Assembly: GCF_020740795.1 (NCBI RefSeq)
Contig: NC_067305.1
Coordinates: forward strand, 372,001-436,000
DNA from: Apus apus
Taxonomy: Eukaryota; Chordata; Aves; Apodiformes; Apodidae
Length of the DNA: 64,000 nt
Direction of reading: 5' to 3'
How positions within the stretch are numbered: the stretch's first letter is position 1; the number at the start of each line of letters is the position of its first letter. Under the pieces are notes generated by a model. The model saw only the letters and a program-made list of their open reading frames with translations. It made no database searches and had not been told where the DNA came from. Below, piece by piece: positions 32,930 through 43,009 of the stretch. The position numbers were made by a program, and so were the translations under genes.

Positions 32930-34845
32930 TGGAATTGTCAGAGTTAGAAAGGACCACTAGAGATTATCCTGTCCAACTCCCCCACTAATGCAGGATCACC
33001 TGGAGCACATCACCCAGGACTGCATCCAGGTGGGTTTGGAATATCTCCAGAGAAGGAGATTCCACACCTTCCCTGGGCAGCCTGTCCCAGGGCTCCATCA
33101 CCTTCACAGTAAAAAAGTTTTTCTTCATATTTAAATGGGACTTCCCATGTTCCAGCTTGTGCCTCTTGCCCCTTGTCTGTCACTGGGAACTACTGAAGAG
33201 AGTCTGGCTCCATGGTCCTTGCACCCACCCTTTAGATACTTTTAGGCATTGATAAGGTCTCCTCTCAGCCTCCTCTTCTCCAGGATAAAGAATCCCAGCT
33301 CTCTCAGCCTTTCCTCATCAGGGAGATGCTCCAATCCCCAAATCATTTTTGTTGCCCTCCCCTGGACTCTCCAGTAGTTCTCTGTCTCTCTTGAACTGTG
33401 GAGGCCAGAACTGGCCAGTTCTCCACATGTGGCCTCACCAGGGCAGAGTAGAGGGGGAGAGTGACCTCTCTCAACCTACTGGCCACACTCTTCCTTATGC
33501 ACCCCAGGATTCCATTGATCTTTGTGGCCACAAGGGCACACTGCTGGCTCATGGATCATTTACTATCCACCAGGACCCCCAGGTCCTTCTCCTCAGAACT
33601 GCTTTCCAGCAGGTCCACCCCTAACCTATATTGGTGCCTGGGGTTCTTCCTCCCCAGGTGCAGGACCCTACACTTGCCCTTGTCAAACCTCATGAGGTTC
33701 CTCTCTTCCCAGCTCTCCAGCCTGTCCAGGTCACACTGGATGGCAGCACAGCCCTCTGGACTGTCACCACCCCTCCCAGTTTGGTGTCACCAGTGAACTC
33801 ACTGAGGTCACACTCTGTCCCCTCATCCAGGTCATTGATGAATATGTTGAAGACTGGACCAAATATTGTCCCTTGGGGACACCACTGGCTACAGGCCTCC
33901 AACTTGACCCTGCTCCATTGATCACAACCCTGTGAGTTCTGTCACGTTCTGTCACACACCAGCTCTCCACCCACCTACCTCACTGTCCACTAATCTAGCC
34001 CTCACTGCCTCAGTTTCCTAATGAGGATGCTATGGGAGGCAGTGTCAAGCCTTGCTGAAGGTAAATGTCATCTGCTGCTCTCCCCTCATCCAGCCAACCA
34101 GTCATCATAGAAGGCTGGCAGCTTGGTCAAGCACGATTTACCCTTGGCAAACCTATGCTGAACACTTCCAATAACTTCCTGCTCGTCAACATGTTTGGAG
34201 ATTACATCCAAGAGTCTCTCCATCACCTTCCCAGGGACAGAGGTGAGACCAACTGGCCTGTAGTGCCCTGGGTCCTTTACTGGCCTTCCTCCAGTCCTCA
34301 GGCACCTCTCCTGTTCTCCTTGACCTTTCAAAGATGATGGAGAGTGTCCCAGCAGTAACATCTCCAGCTCTCTCAGCACTTGCAGGTGCATCCCATCAGA
34401 GCCTGTGGACTTATGGATGTCCAGTTTGGGCAGGTCAGCTCTAACCTGGTCCTCCTCTCATGAGGGAAAGTCTTCCTCTCTCTGGACATTTCCCCTTGCC
34501 TCCAGGGTCTAGGATTCATGAGGGACAGCTTTAGCAGTGAACACTGAAGCAAAGAAAGCATCAGCAACTCCACCTTCTCTGCCTCCCACCTCTAGGGTGC
34601 CCACCTCATTCACCAGTGGGCCAACATTGCCCCTGGTCTTCCTTTTTCTGTTGATATCTTTTTCTCCTTACCCACAGTAGCCAAGTTGAGTTCTGCTTGA
34701 GCCTTCGCCCTTCTACTGCAAAGCTTCACTATATCTTGTTCTTCCTCAGAAGTTGCCAAGGTCCTTTCCCAAAGGTTGTAAACTTTCCTTTTGTTCCTGA
34801 GCTCCAGCCAAAGCTCTCTGTTCTGCCAGGCTGGTCTTCTTTCCT
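32930..34845 (-). mobile_element. CR1 LINE, 3' two-thirds, inverted near-copy of 18737-20036
   Basis: The plus strand opens with the reversed CR1 tail (GGAATTGTCAGAGTTAGAAA) and runs through the ORF2 C-terminus and RT into the pre-RT linker at 34260-34845. From about 32940 to 34200 it matches the element at 18737-20036 almost base for base, including shared reading-frame defects. It extends further 5' than that copy. Confidence 0.85.
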
Positions 34846-34849
34846 GTCA

Positions 34850-35560
34850 GCTCAACCCCATGTACCAGTACAGGTTGGGGGCTGACTTGCTGGAGAGCAG
34901 TGTAGAAGAAAGGGACCTAGGGTTCCTGGTGGACAGGAGAATGACCATGAGCCAGCAATATGCCCTTGTAGCCAAGAAGACAAATGGCCTTCTGGGGTGT
35001 ATTAGAAAGGGTGTGGTCAAGAGAGGTTCTCCTCCCCCTCTATTCTGCCTTGGTGAGGCCATATCTGGAATATTGTGTCCAGCTCTGGGCCCCTCAGTTC
35101 AAGGACAGGGAACTGCTTGAAAGAGTCCAGGGCAGAGCCACAAAGATAATTGAGTGGAACATCTCCCTGATGAGGAAAGACTGAGGGAGCTGGGTCTCTT
35201 TAGCTTGGAGGAGAGTGAGGCGCGACCTCATCAATGTTCACAAATATGTTAAGGGCAAGTGTCAGGAGATTGGAGCCAGGCTTTTTTCATTGATGTCTAG
35301 TGGTAGGACAAAGGGCAATGGGTGCAAACTGGAACATAGGAGGTTCCATGTAAACATCAGAAAAAGCTTCTCTATTGTGAGTGACAGAGCCCTGGGACAG
35401 GCTGCCCAGAGAGGTTGTGGAGTCTCCTTCGCTGGAGACATTCAAAACCCACCTGCACATGTTCCTGTGTGATGTGCTCTGGGTGATCCTGCTCTGTCAC
35501 AGGGGTTGGACTAGATGATCTTTTGAGGTCCCTTCTAACCCCTAAGATTCTGTGATTCTG
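34850..35560 (+). mobile_element. CR1 LINE fragment, ORF2 end and 3' UTR
   Basis: Open coding from about 34850 (MYQYRLGADLLESSVEERDL, then [31 protein letters not shown]) with only a few breaks. It is followed by the 3' UTR and a good tail, AAGATTCTGTGATTCTGTGA, at 35542-35561. It faces the preceding minus-strand CR1 head to head. Confidence 0.88.
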
Positions 35561-36003
35561 TGAGAGGGTGCAGAGAAGGGCAACTAGGCTGATTATGGTT
35601 CTGGAGAACAGGTCTTATAAGGATAGGCTGAAGGAGCTGAGGCTGTTCAGCCTGGAGAAGAGGAGGCTGAGGGGAGACCTCACTGCTCTCTACAGCTGCC
35701 TGAGAGGAGGCTGTGGTGAGGTGGGTGTTGGGCTCTTCTCCCTCCAGTGATAGGACAAGAGGAAATGGGGTCAAGTTGTGACAGGGGAGGTTCAGGCTGG
35801 ATAGTAGGAAAAATTTCTTCACAGAAAGAGTGGTGAGGCCTTGGAACAGGCAGCCCAGGGAGGTGGTGGAGGCACCATCCCTGGAGGTGTTAAAAAAATA
35901 GGTAGACGTGATGTTTCAGGAGATGGTTTAGTGGTTAGAGTAGGGGGGATGGTTGGACTTTATAATCTTGAAGGTCTTTTCAAACTTTGATGATCTGATA
36001 ATT
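35561..36003 (+). mobile_element. CR1 LINE fragment, second copy in tandem
   Basis: Starts directly after the tail of the previous CR1 with [13 protein letters not shown]-type ORF2 end, then GGCTGTTCAGCCTGGAGAAG, and ends near TTTGATGATCTGATAATTCT. Its 3' UTR differs from its neighbour (CAGGAAGGAGGTGGTGGAG-like text), so it is a different CR1 subfamily. Confidence 0.82.
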
Positions 36004-36160
36004 CTGGGAAAGGGACCATCCTGGGGGAAAGGGAAAATTCTGGGGGAAAAGGACCAATGTGGATGAAAGGGACCATCCTGGAGGAAAGGGACCATCCATG
36101 GGGAACAAGGCTGTTCCTGGAGGAATGAGGCTGTCCCGGGGGGTGGGACATGACCCTAGG
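36004..36160 (+). repeat. G-rich minisatellite, about 25-bp units
   Basis: Five or six imperfect units built around GGGAAAGGGACCATCCTGG lie directly after the CR1 tail. Confidence 0.65.
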
Positions 36161-36812
36161 GCAGTGGAGAGTCCCTCATGGGCCCCAGCTCCTCCTCAGA
36201 GAGCTGTCCCAGCCCGAGCTGCACCAGCGCCTGGTCCAAGTGCCCAATCTCCAGCACGTGGCTCCACACGTGCTGCCACAGGAAAAATGCTGGGAGGTGC
36301 GTGGTGAGAACAAGGACTCAGCTCAGGGCTCACTGGGGGGACAAGGGCAGGGTCAGCGACAGGGGAGGGTGTGTGTGTCCCCAGAATAAGTGTGTCCTGC
36401 CCCTGGGCACCGGTTGAAGCATCTCCTGTTCCACACGTCACTTGTTTCCCTTAGTTATCCAGGGAACTGTCCCCCCACAGCGGAACCCTGAGCAGAACAT
36501 ATATACATAAAGGTTGTTCTCTAAAGTGCACATATATGTACATATAATTCTCTATACGTAATCCTGCCATCTCAACCATCTGCCCATCCTCACCTTTTCC
36601 AGTTCCATCCATTCATATGTTGCACTTTCATTTCCTAAATGTTCATTTTGCCTCCTTGTTTTCAGAAGGAATTTTGAAAACAGTGGCTGTACTATTGATG
36701 TCTCCTGTCCACTATCTGTTGGTCTTCCAGTGTGTGGAGAACTGCCCTCCACAAAAGATATGTCTCTCACTGAAATTGACTGCAATAGAGAGACATAACA
36801 GATGAAAAGAGG
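36161..36812. other. No gene or recognised repeat
   Basis: First half GC-rich, second half AT-rich with TATATACATA-type words around 36500-36560. Open frames here show no domain. Confidence 0.35.
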
Positions 36813-36839
36813 AAAAAAAAAAAAAAGGAAGCTGCGATA

Positions 36840-38001
36840 ACACTGCAGGGTTGGGGCCGGGGCTTAAGACAATTAAGGACAGAAACAGCCAGCCCCACCT
36901 TGCTATGTTTTGCAGCCAGGACCCAACTTTTGCAGGAACTACATATAGGGGCTGGGAACTGAGACCATCAAAAGCTATTGACCACCCTACAGTCCTTGTG
37001 GGTCATTATCAGTCATTGCCACTCATTGTTCACTGCTACTGCAAGAAAGGAGAGAGAAGAAAGGAAGACAGAAGAAAGCAGAATAGGAGACCAGATAAAA
37101 GGGAGCCTTCTGTGGCTGGGGTATGTGGCTTATTCCTGCTTTTTTTCCTTGTGGAGCCTGTTCACCAAAGAGCTGCTGCATCCTGGGGAAACTCATGCAC
37201 AGAACTGCTACTGAGTGCTGAAGTCCACCTGAGGACTCTGCCTATCACTGAAGGAAGAAGACAACTGCCTTCAACGCATGAGCAGGGAAACCTGAAATCA
37301 CTAATCCTCCAGGACAGTAGTGGATGGTGGTCTGACTACCAATCCTGAGTTCAGAGGATATAAAAGAGCTGTAAATCACTGCTCTTGGAGAGCCTAGACA
37401 AATGGAGGCCCAACCACTAGTTCATGGAACCAGAGAGCGAAGAGAAGCCTGCCCCTGCACCCCACCCTCAGCAGAGCCACACCTGCCACTGCAGCCACAC
37501 CAATCCTGCCATTGGACCAAGCCTGCTGTGTTGTAGCTGTCACCACAGAGCCAGCTACATCTGGAACTGTAAGAACATAATCTCTGTATCTCTCTCTCTT
37601 ACTGAATTTCCTACCCGGGTAAAATACAGCTTGCCCTCATTCGCATACACCTTGTGTCTACCCAAACAGGATCAGCATCAAGCCCAATAACATAATCTAT
37701 TATAGTTCTTCTTCCTATCATTCATGTTTCTGCTTGTTCTCGGGTTACAATACAATCTAAATGTGTATAAATTACCTCACATTCACACAACACAATCCCT
37801 TTGTGCATCCAGTATTCCCTGTTTCTCACTGTTTTGTCCAGTTTCTCTAGTAAACATTCAAAACTTGCCTGTGTGTGTGTGTTTCCATGTGCGTATCCAG
37901 AAAGGAGCTTATCAATTGCTTACATACCAGGAAGCAAGCTGGTCCCTAGCCAGGGATGGACATACCAAAATAATTTTAAAAGGCTATCCTGAATATTAAT
38001 T
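36840..38001 (+). mobile_element. ERVL-like 5' LTR
   Basis: Directly precedes a tRNA-Leu-type primer binding site. Contains a TATA box at 37359-37365 (TATAAAA) about 640 bp before the end. The 5' border is a guess: a 14-A run ends at 36826 and no TG start or duplication is certain. The long U5-side segment may include other material. Confidence 0.5.
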
Positions 38002-38019
38002 TGGTGTCAGAAACAGGGT
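38002..38019 (+). promoter_or_regulatory. Retroviral primer binding site, tRNA-Leu type
   Basis: TGGTGTCAGAAACAGGG is close to the complement of a tRNA-Leu 3' end, which ERVL-type elements use to start reverse transcription. Two or three positions appear changed. It lies directly after the LTR-like segment, where such a site belongs. Confidence 0.55.
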
Positions 38020-38064
38020 GATTGTGCCCTGGGATAAGGCGGCTTCAACACCAAACTGGGTTTG

Positions 38065-38988
38065 AACTGTGTCAATTGTCTCATGTACTCTGCACTCACA
38101 GGACTCAACAAGGAGTACAGTGTTCAGCTCTGGGGTCAAGTACAAGACCCAGTGCAAGACAGTCATCGACCTGTTAGAGCCTGTCCAGAGGAGGGCCACA
38201 AAAATGATCAGAGGTCTGGAACACCTTTCCCAAGAAGAAAGGCTGAGAGAGTTGGAGTTGTTTGACCTGGAGAAGAAAAGGGTCTGGGTCTTGCACTTTG
38301 GCCACGATCACCCCCTGCAGAGCTACAGACTGAGGGAAGAGTGGCTGGAGAGCAGCCCAGCAGAGAGGGAACTGGGAGTACTAGTTGACAACTGGTTGGA
38401 CATGAGCCAGCAGTGTGCCCAGGTGGCCCAGAAGGCCAATGGCATCCTGGTTTGTATCAGGAATAGCGTGGCCAGCACTGGGGAGGCCTCACCTCGAGTC
38501 CTGGGTGCAGTTCTGGGTCCCTCAGTGCAAGAAGCATCTTGAGGTGCTGGAGCAGGTCCAGAGGAGACAACGAGGCTGGTGAAGGGACCAGAGAGGAAGT
38601 CTTATAGAGATAGGCTGAGGGAGCTGGGGTTGGAGAAGAGGAGACTCAAGGGGGATCTTCTCAAACTCTACAACTATCTGAAGGGAGGTTGTGGTCAGGT
38701 GGGGTCTGGGCTCTTTTTCCAGGCAACCAGACAAGAGGGTCTGGCCTGAAGCTGCTCCAGGGGAGGTTTAGGCTGGATAATAGGAAGCACTTCCTCATGG
38801 AGAGGGTTATCAGACATAGAAATGAACTGCCCAGGGAAGTGGTGGAGCGATGGTCTGGCTGACGTGGTGGTGTCAGGTCATAGGCTGGACGTGATGATCT
38901 TAAAGGTCTTTTCCAGCCTTTGTGATTCTGTGATCTTTAAATGCCCCTTCTAACCCAAATAATTCAATGATTTTATGATTCTACTGAA
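38065..38988 (+). mobile_element. Two CR1 LINE pieces joined, possibly nested
   Basis: 38065-38280 reads one CR1 (YSVQLWG, VQRRATKMIRGLEHLSQEERL). At 38281 the text jumps back to an earlier ORF2 position ([29 protein letters not shown]) of another CR1 type and runs to its tail (CCTTTGTGATTCTGTGATC, to about 38937). A second CR1-type end (TTTAAATGCCCCTTCTAACC, then ATGATTTTATGATTCT) follows to 38988. This order fits a later CR1 inserted into an earlier one. Confidence 0.78.
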
Positions 38989-40604
38989 AATTATGGACAA
39001 TTTATCCAAGCATGATCTAGATGTCCTCAACCAGCACAACAGTGCACATGTAGCTAAAACCTGAAAAAGCACCATGCAAGCCCAGTTGAGATCTCAGGAT
39101 AGGTGACCTCCAAGATTCTGTGCTATAAACTCACTTTAGAGCCCTTTATTTGTTCTCCCTGTTGTTTGTTTTTTTTTTAAGCTGTGCTCTAGGGAACATA
39201 TCCCAGATGGCGTAAGAGAAAATACATAAGGAAGTTTCCTGCTCCTATCTTCAATCTTTTTAAGCTAGTGAAACTCCTAATCAGATCCCCATAGCAATTC
39301 TACACAGAAGATGCAGTTTTCTCTCTGTCAGTTCTGCCCATGAATGAAGCATGAAAACAGTTCTTCAAAAACTGTGGTTTTGCTTTCTGAGTATCACAGT
39401 GAATTAGGAAGAATGGAAATCAGAAATACACTTACAGATGGAAAATTATTGACAACTCCTCTCCTGGAACACCAAAGACAAGATATTTGGCTATAGAAGT
39501 CCAGCAAGAGCTTCACAGTATGCTATGGTTTCCTTGTATTTTTAATTAGTTTAATTAAATAATATCATATTAGTATGTCTACATGTGTTAATATATCTCT
39601 ACACAAGCTAATCTGTATTATATATTTTAGAACCAGCCATGAAAAATACTTGAAACTCTTTAGAGAAGAATTTCCCAAGTAGTTAAAATCAAATTTCTTT
39701 GAGTAGCAGCTTTTCCAGAGATTAAGAATGCAGTATTTGTAATATGAATTGGGATGTCATAGTCCTGACATAAGTTGTGTAAAATTACTTTTCTAATTCT
39801 GTTTTGCTTTCTGTGGTTATTGAATAGAAAATAAAAATCTCCAAATAAATTCTATCCCATATTTTTCTGTTTTTCTCTAGATATTAGCTAAGATCATGGT
39901 AAGTATTTTCTCTTTCTTCCATATAAGAAACAGCAATACCTCAGTGAGTAGTTCTTGAGAGTCTCCAAGTGAATAGATAATAGTGACAGATTTAGCTATA
40001 AAAAATCCAAGCATTAGTAGAATTTATCTTATAAATTACACAAGATAAATTTTACTTTTCTATTAAACAACAAAAAATATCATTCATGTAGTCAAGAAAG
40101 CACATTTTTAGCCAAAAACTTCATAAATAGAATTAGTAGTGTATGGGCTACACCCTTTTGTATTACTATTTCTAGCTGAGAAATAAGCAAAGACAACTCA
40201 GGACATACCCTGCACATGAAGGGATAAGGTACTGTATTATTTTTTCCCAAAATCACAAGGTAAAAAAAGGAACATTCAATAAGACAACCATATATTATTT
40301 TCCAGTTTTCTGGAATTATAATCTGTGATTGTATTTTTTTTGTTTGATAGAGTGATGAGATAGATCACACAGACTATTTTTTCTGTATCTATATTTCTGT
40401 ATTTTTTGTGTATCAATGGAGGCTGGACAATCAGTTCATATGAGGATTTCTAAACTGTACACTTCTATAAGAACCCCGTTATCTGTATGTTGTGTTCAAA
40501 ATTGTGTTGGAGAAAGAAAATTCCATGCATAGGACAGCCATGGTTATTTAATATCTTACTTATCTCTCTATCACAGGCTATTTACTTCGATCACTGAAGA
40601 AAGC
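38989..40604. other. AT-rich intergenic sequence upstream of an odorant receptor
   Basis: No gene or recognised repeat in about 1.6 kb. It probably includes the non-coding 5' exon(s) and promoter of the receptor, which I cannot place. Confidence 0.4.
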
Positions 40605-41549
40605 ATGGTTCCAAATGGAAGCAACAATCAAACACTACTGGCAGAATTCACCCTCTTAGGTCTGCCTGGTGATCCAAAGTTGCAGCAATTCATACTTGCC
40701 TTCTTCACCCTTATCTACATTATAACATTGATAGGAAACTTAATTATCTTCTGTCTTATCCACCTGGACCCTCATCTGCATTTGCCAATGTACTACTTCC
40801 TCAGGCATTTGTCGCTTATAGATATATGTTACCCTTCCAGCACTTTTATTCCATTGCTCATAAGCCGCCTAGCTCAGAGAAGAACTATCTCATTAACTGG
40901 CTGTGCAGTTCAAATGTACCTGTTTCTTGTGCTGGCAACTACTGAATGCATCCTTCTGGCAGTCATGGCCTATGACCGACATGTGGCCATATGTCTCCCA
41001 CTCCACTACACAACGACCATGAGCAACAGGAAGTGTGTCATATTAGCTTCACTCTCATGGGTAAGTGGCCTTGTACTGCCAATTGCACACACTGTCCTGA
41101 CATGGAGGCTGCCTTACTGTGGTCCCAGTGTGATTGATCACTTCTTCTGTGAGATGCCTGCTGTACTGCAGCTGGCATGTGCAGATACATATCTAATCAA
41201 GCTGGTCACTCAAGTGGGATGTCTCTTCACCCTGCTGATGCCTATCACTTTCATTGTTTTCTCCTACATGAATATTTTGGTAGCTATTTTTAAGATAAAC
41301 TCTGCCAAGGGAAGAGAAAAAGCTTTTTCCACCTGCCTTTCACATTTGATGGTTGTAGTTCTGTTCTATGGAAGTGCCATCTACACATACATGAAACCAA
41401 ACGCTTTCCATTTGCCTCAGAAGGACAAAATAATCTCCATTGTATACAATATTCTTACCCCAATGTTAAATCCAATTATTTACAGCCTGAGGAACACGGA
41501 GGTCAAGAAAGCATTGGTAAGGCTTATTAGAATGGAAGCATGGCCCTAA
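40605..41549 (+). CDS. Odorant receptor, class II, intact
   Basis: A 314-residue seven-transmembrane G-protein-coupled receptor of the odorant-receptor family, in a single coding exon as usual. It would sit in the ciliary membrane of olfactory neurons and signal through the olfactory G protein. Visible landmarks: N-glycosylation sites NGS (residue 4) and NQT (residue 8); GN in TM1 (IGNLIIF); PMYYFL at the start of TM2; conserved Cys in SLTGC and in the CEMPAV segment; MAYDRHVAIC at the end of TM3, where the usual DRY is DRH; KAFSTCLSHL at TM6; and PMLNPIIYSLRN at TM7. The length is normal and no stop or shift interrupts it. The start at 40605 places the sequons and TM1 at their normal distances. 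The HFFCEMP region suggests family 2/13-like receptors, but subfamily assignment needs a tree. The ligand is unknown. Confidence 0.93.
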   Translation: MVPNGSNNQTLLAEFTLLGLPGDPKLQQFILAFFTLIYIITLIGNLIIFCLIHLDPHLHLPMYYFLRHLSLIDICYPSSTFIPLLISRLAQRRTISLTGCAVQMYLFLVLATTECILLAVMAYDRHVAICLPLHYTTTMSNRKCVILASLSWVSGLVLPIAHTVLTWRLPYCGPSVIDHFFCEMPAVLQLACADTYLIKLVTQVGCLFTLLMPITFIVFSYMNILVAIFKINSAKGREKAFSTCLSHLMVVVLFYGSAIYTYMKPNAFHLPQKDKIISIVYNILTPMLNPIIYSLRNTEVKKALVRLIRMEAWP

Positions 41550-42009
41550 GCAACACAGGATATGTCTGAGAGAGGTGTTTATGTATATAACTACTATTTG
41601 ATCATATAGGGTTGGATTCATAAGTGCGTACACTTACTGTGGAGAAATGGCCATCTGAACTGCACATGCTGGACTGCCTTTACAGTTATTAGGGAAAACC
41701 AGCGCAAGCACTATGAAATTCAAAACATTAAATGAGGCGTCTGAAGTAATTAAATAAACTTTACTCTAAAATTGCCTATTTTCTCCAATGTCATATACCG
41801 ATGTCTAAACCACATCTTTCTAAAGTTATTACATTATTTTTTTCTCCTGAAATCCCATGTTTTAATAGTAAGTGTGGTGTTACTAGAACGTAAGTGCATG
41901 AATATTCTTCTATCTCTTTGCCTTAGGACAATGTCTAAAAAAAAAGACTAAGTGAAATAGGCTAAGATAAGGTTCACTGGGAGATGGGAACTGTGTGTGC
42001 CATTCTTTT
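41550..42009. other. No gene; receptor 3' flank
   Basis: AT-rich. AATAAA at about 41753 could be the receptor's poly(A) signal. Nothing else is recognised. Confidence 0.35.
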
Positions 42010-42052
42010 CATAGAACCATAGAATGGTTGGGGGACCTTAAACATCATCTAG
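42010..42052 (-). mobile_element. Tiny CR1 tail remnant
   Basis: CATAGAACCATAGAATGGTTG and GACCTTAAACATCATCTAG are the reversed CR1 3' end. The adjoining LTR starts at the next base. Confidence 0.5.
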
Positions 42053-42640
42053 TGACAGTTTGGCTCAGGATCAGCAATAAAACCAGTGACAACAATGCTC
42101 TCAATCCCCTCCCCCTCCCAGGTAGGGAAGGAGAGACATAAGAAGAAGAGAGATTTTTTTTGATTGAAAAGTAAGCTAGACAGCTTTAATTAAATACTAA
42201 TGATAAATGAAAATATGTACAAGATATACAAATATGTTCAAGAATGTTCAAATCCCCTTGCCTCCGCCTACCCTCAGAAGCTCTCCCAGCACCTCCTGAG
42301 CTGTGAGCAGCCCCAAAATGTCCCGGAGCTGCCAGTGGCTGGGGAGCAGACAGGAGCTGAGGGGAGAGTGATAAGGAACAGGGTGCACGGGCCTGGAGAT
42401 CAACGGGGATGGATGGATGGAGTCCTCCCTGGACACCGGTCATGGACAGGAGAGAAGGGAAGAAGCAGGACGGAAGTTGTTTTCTGTGATTTCTGACCTT
42501 ACACAGAGCTTGCATAGATATATGGAATGGAATACTTTGGTCAATTTTGCTGTCTGTCTAGTCTAACCCCACCCTACAGGGGTTGTATATACAACTCTTC
42601 TGTTCCTTTAGCATCTGAGCAACAGGTTCAACAAGTAGAG
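42053..42640 (+). mobile_element. ERVL-like LTR (same family as 49233)
   Basis: TGACAGTTTGGCTCAGGATC start, ATGCTCTCAATCCCCTCCCC and, further in, ATATATGGAATGGAATA are shared in order with the LTR at 49233-49892. The end is unclear because it runs into the inverted LTR-like block from about 42640. Confidence 0.65.
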
Positions 42641-43009
42641 CAAAGTGACTTTTCATAATTTGTTATAATAATGTCATTCAACCTGAAATTCACACCAGAC
42701 CCATAATTTTATATTAAAGCACTACACTGAAATCCCTACACCTAAACCCTTTAGTCATAAACCATTGACAAAGTCTGAGACTAGGAGTGGATCCAGCCAT
42801 ACCCAGACTCCTGTCTGAGAAGTTTAGAAAGCAAGGGGCTCCATTTTGATCGTTGTGACTCAACAGAAGAGCCTTCCTCATTCTTTCCACTGTTCCTCAT
42901 TCTTTCAACTGATCCCTGAGCAAATCACTACAATCCAATTCCAACCCCTACATGTTCCTTTCACATGGTATTAGAGTGAACCTTGCCACTGAATTCTGTT
43001 GAGTCACAT
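42640..43009 (-). mobile_element. LTR-like repeat, inverted copy of 24013-24340
   Basis: Its reverse complement carries the words of the 24 kb block in the same order: GGAGCCCCTTGCTTTCT, GGCTGGATCCACTCC, GGATTTCAGTGTAG, TTATGGGTCTGGTGTGA. Divergence is substantial, so this is a family relation and not a recent local duplication. Confidence 0.55.

Noticed and set aside
33461-33921. Long open frames of 96-111 codons on the plus strand
   Set aside because: They are reverse-strand readings of a minus-strand CR1 and recur in mirrored form at 19053-19525.
42048-42561. TCTAG at 42048-42052 and 42557-42561 as a target-site duplication bounding an LTR
   Set aside because: The related LTR at 49233 continues with matching sequence past the equivalent of 42557, so the second TCTAG is inside the LTR and the match is probably chance.
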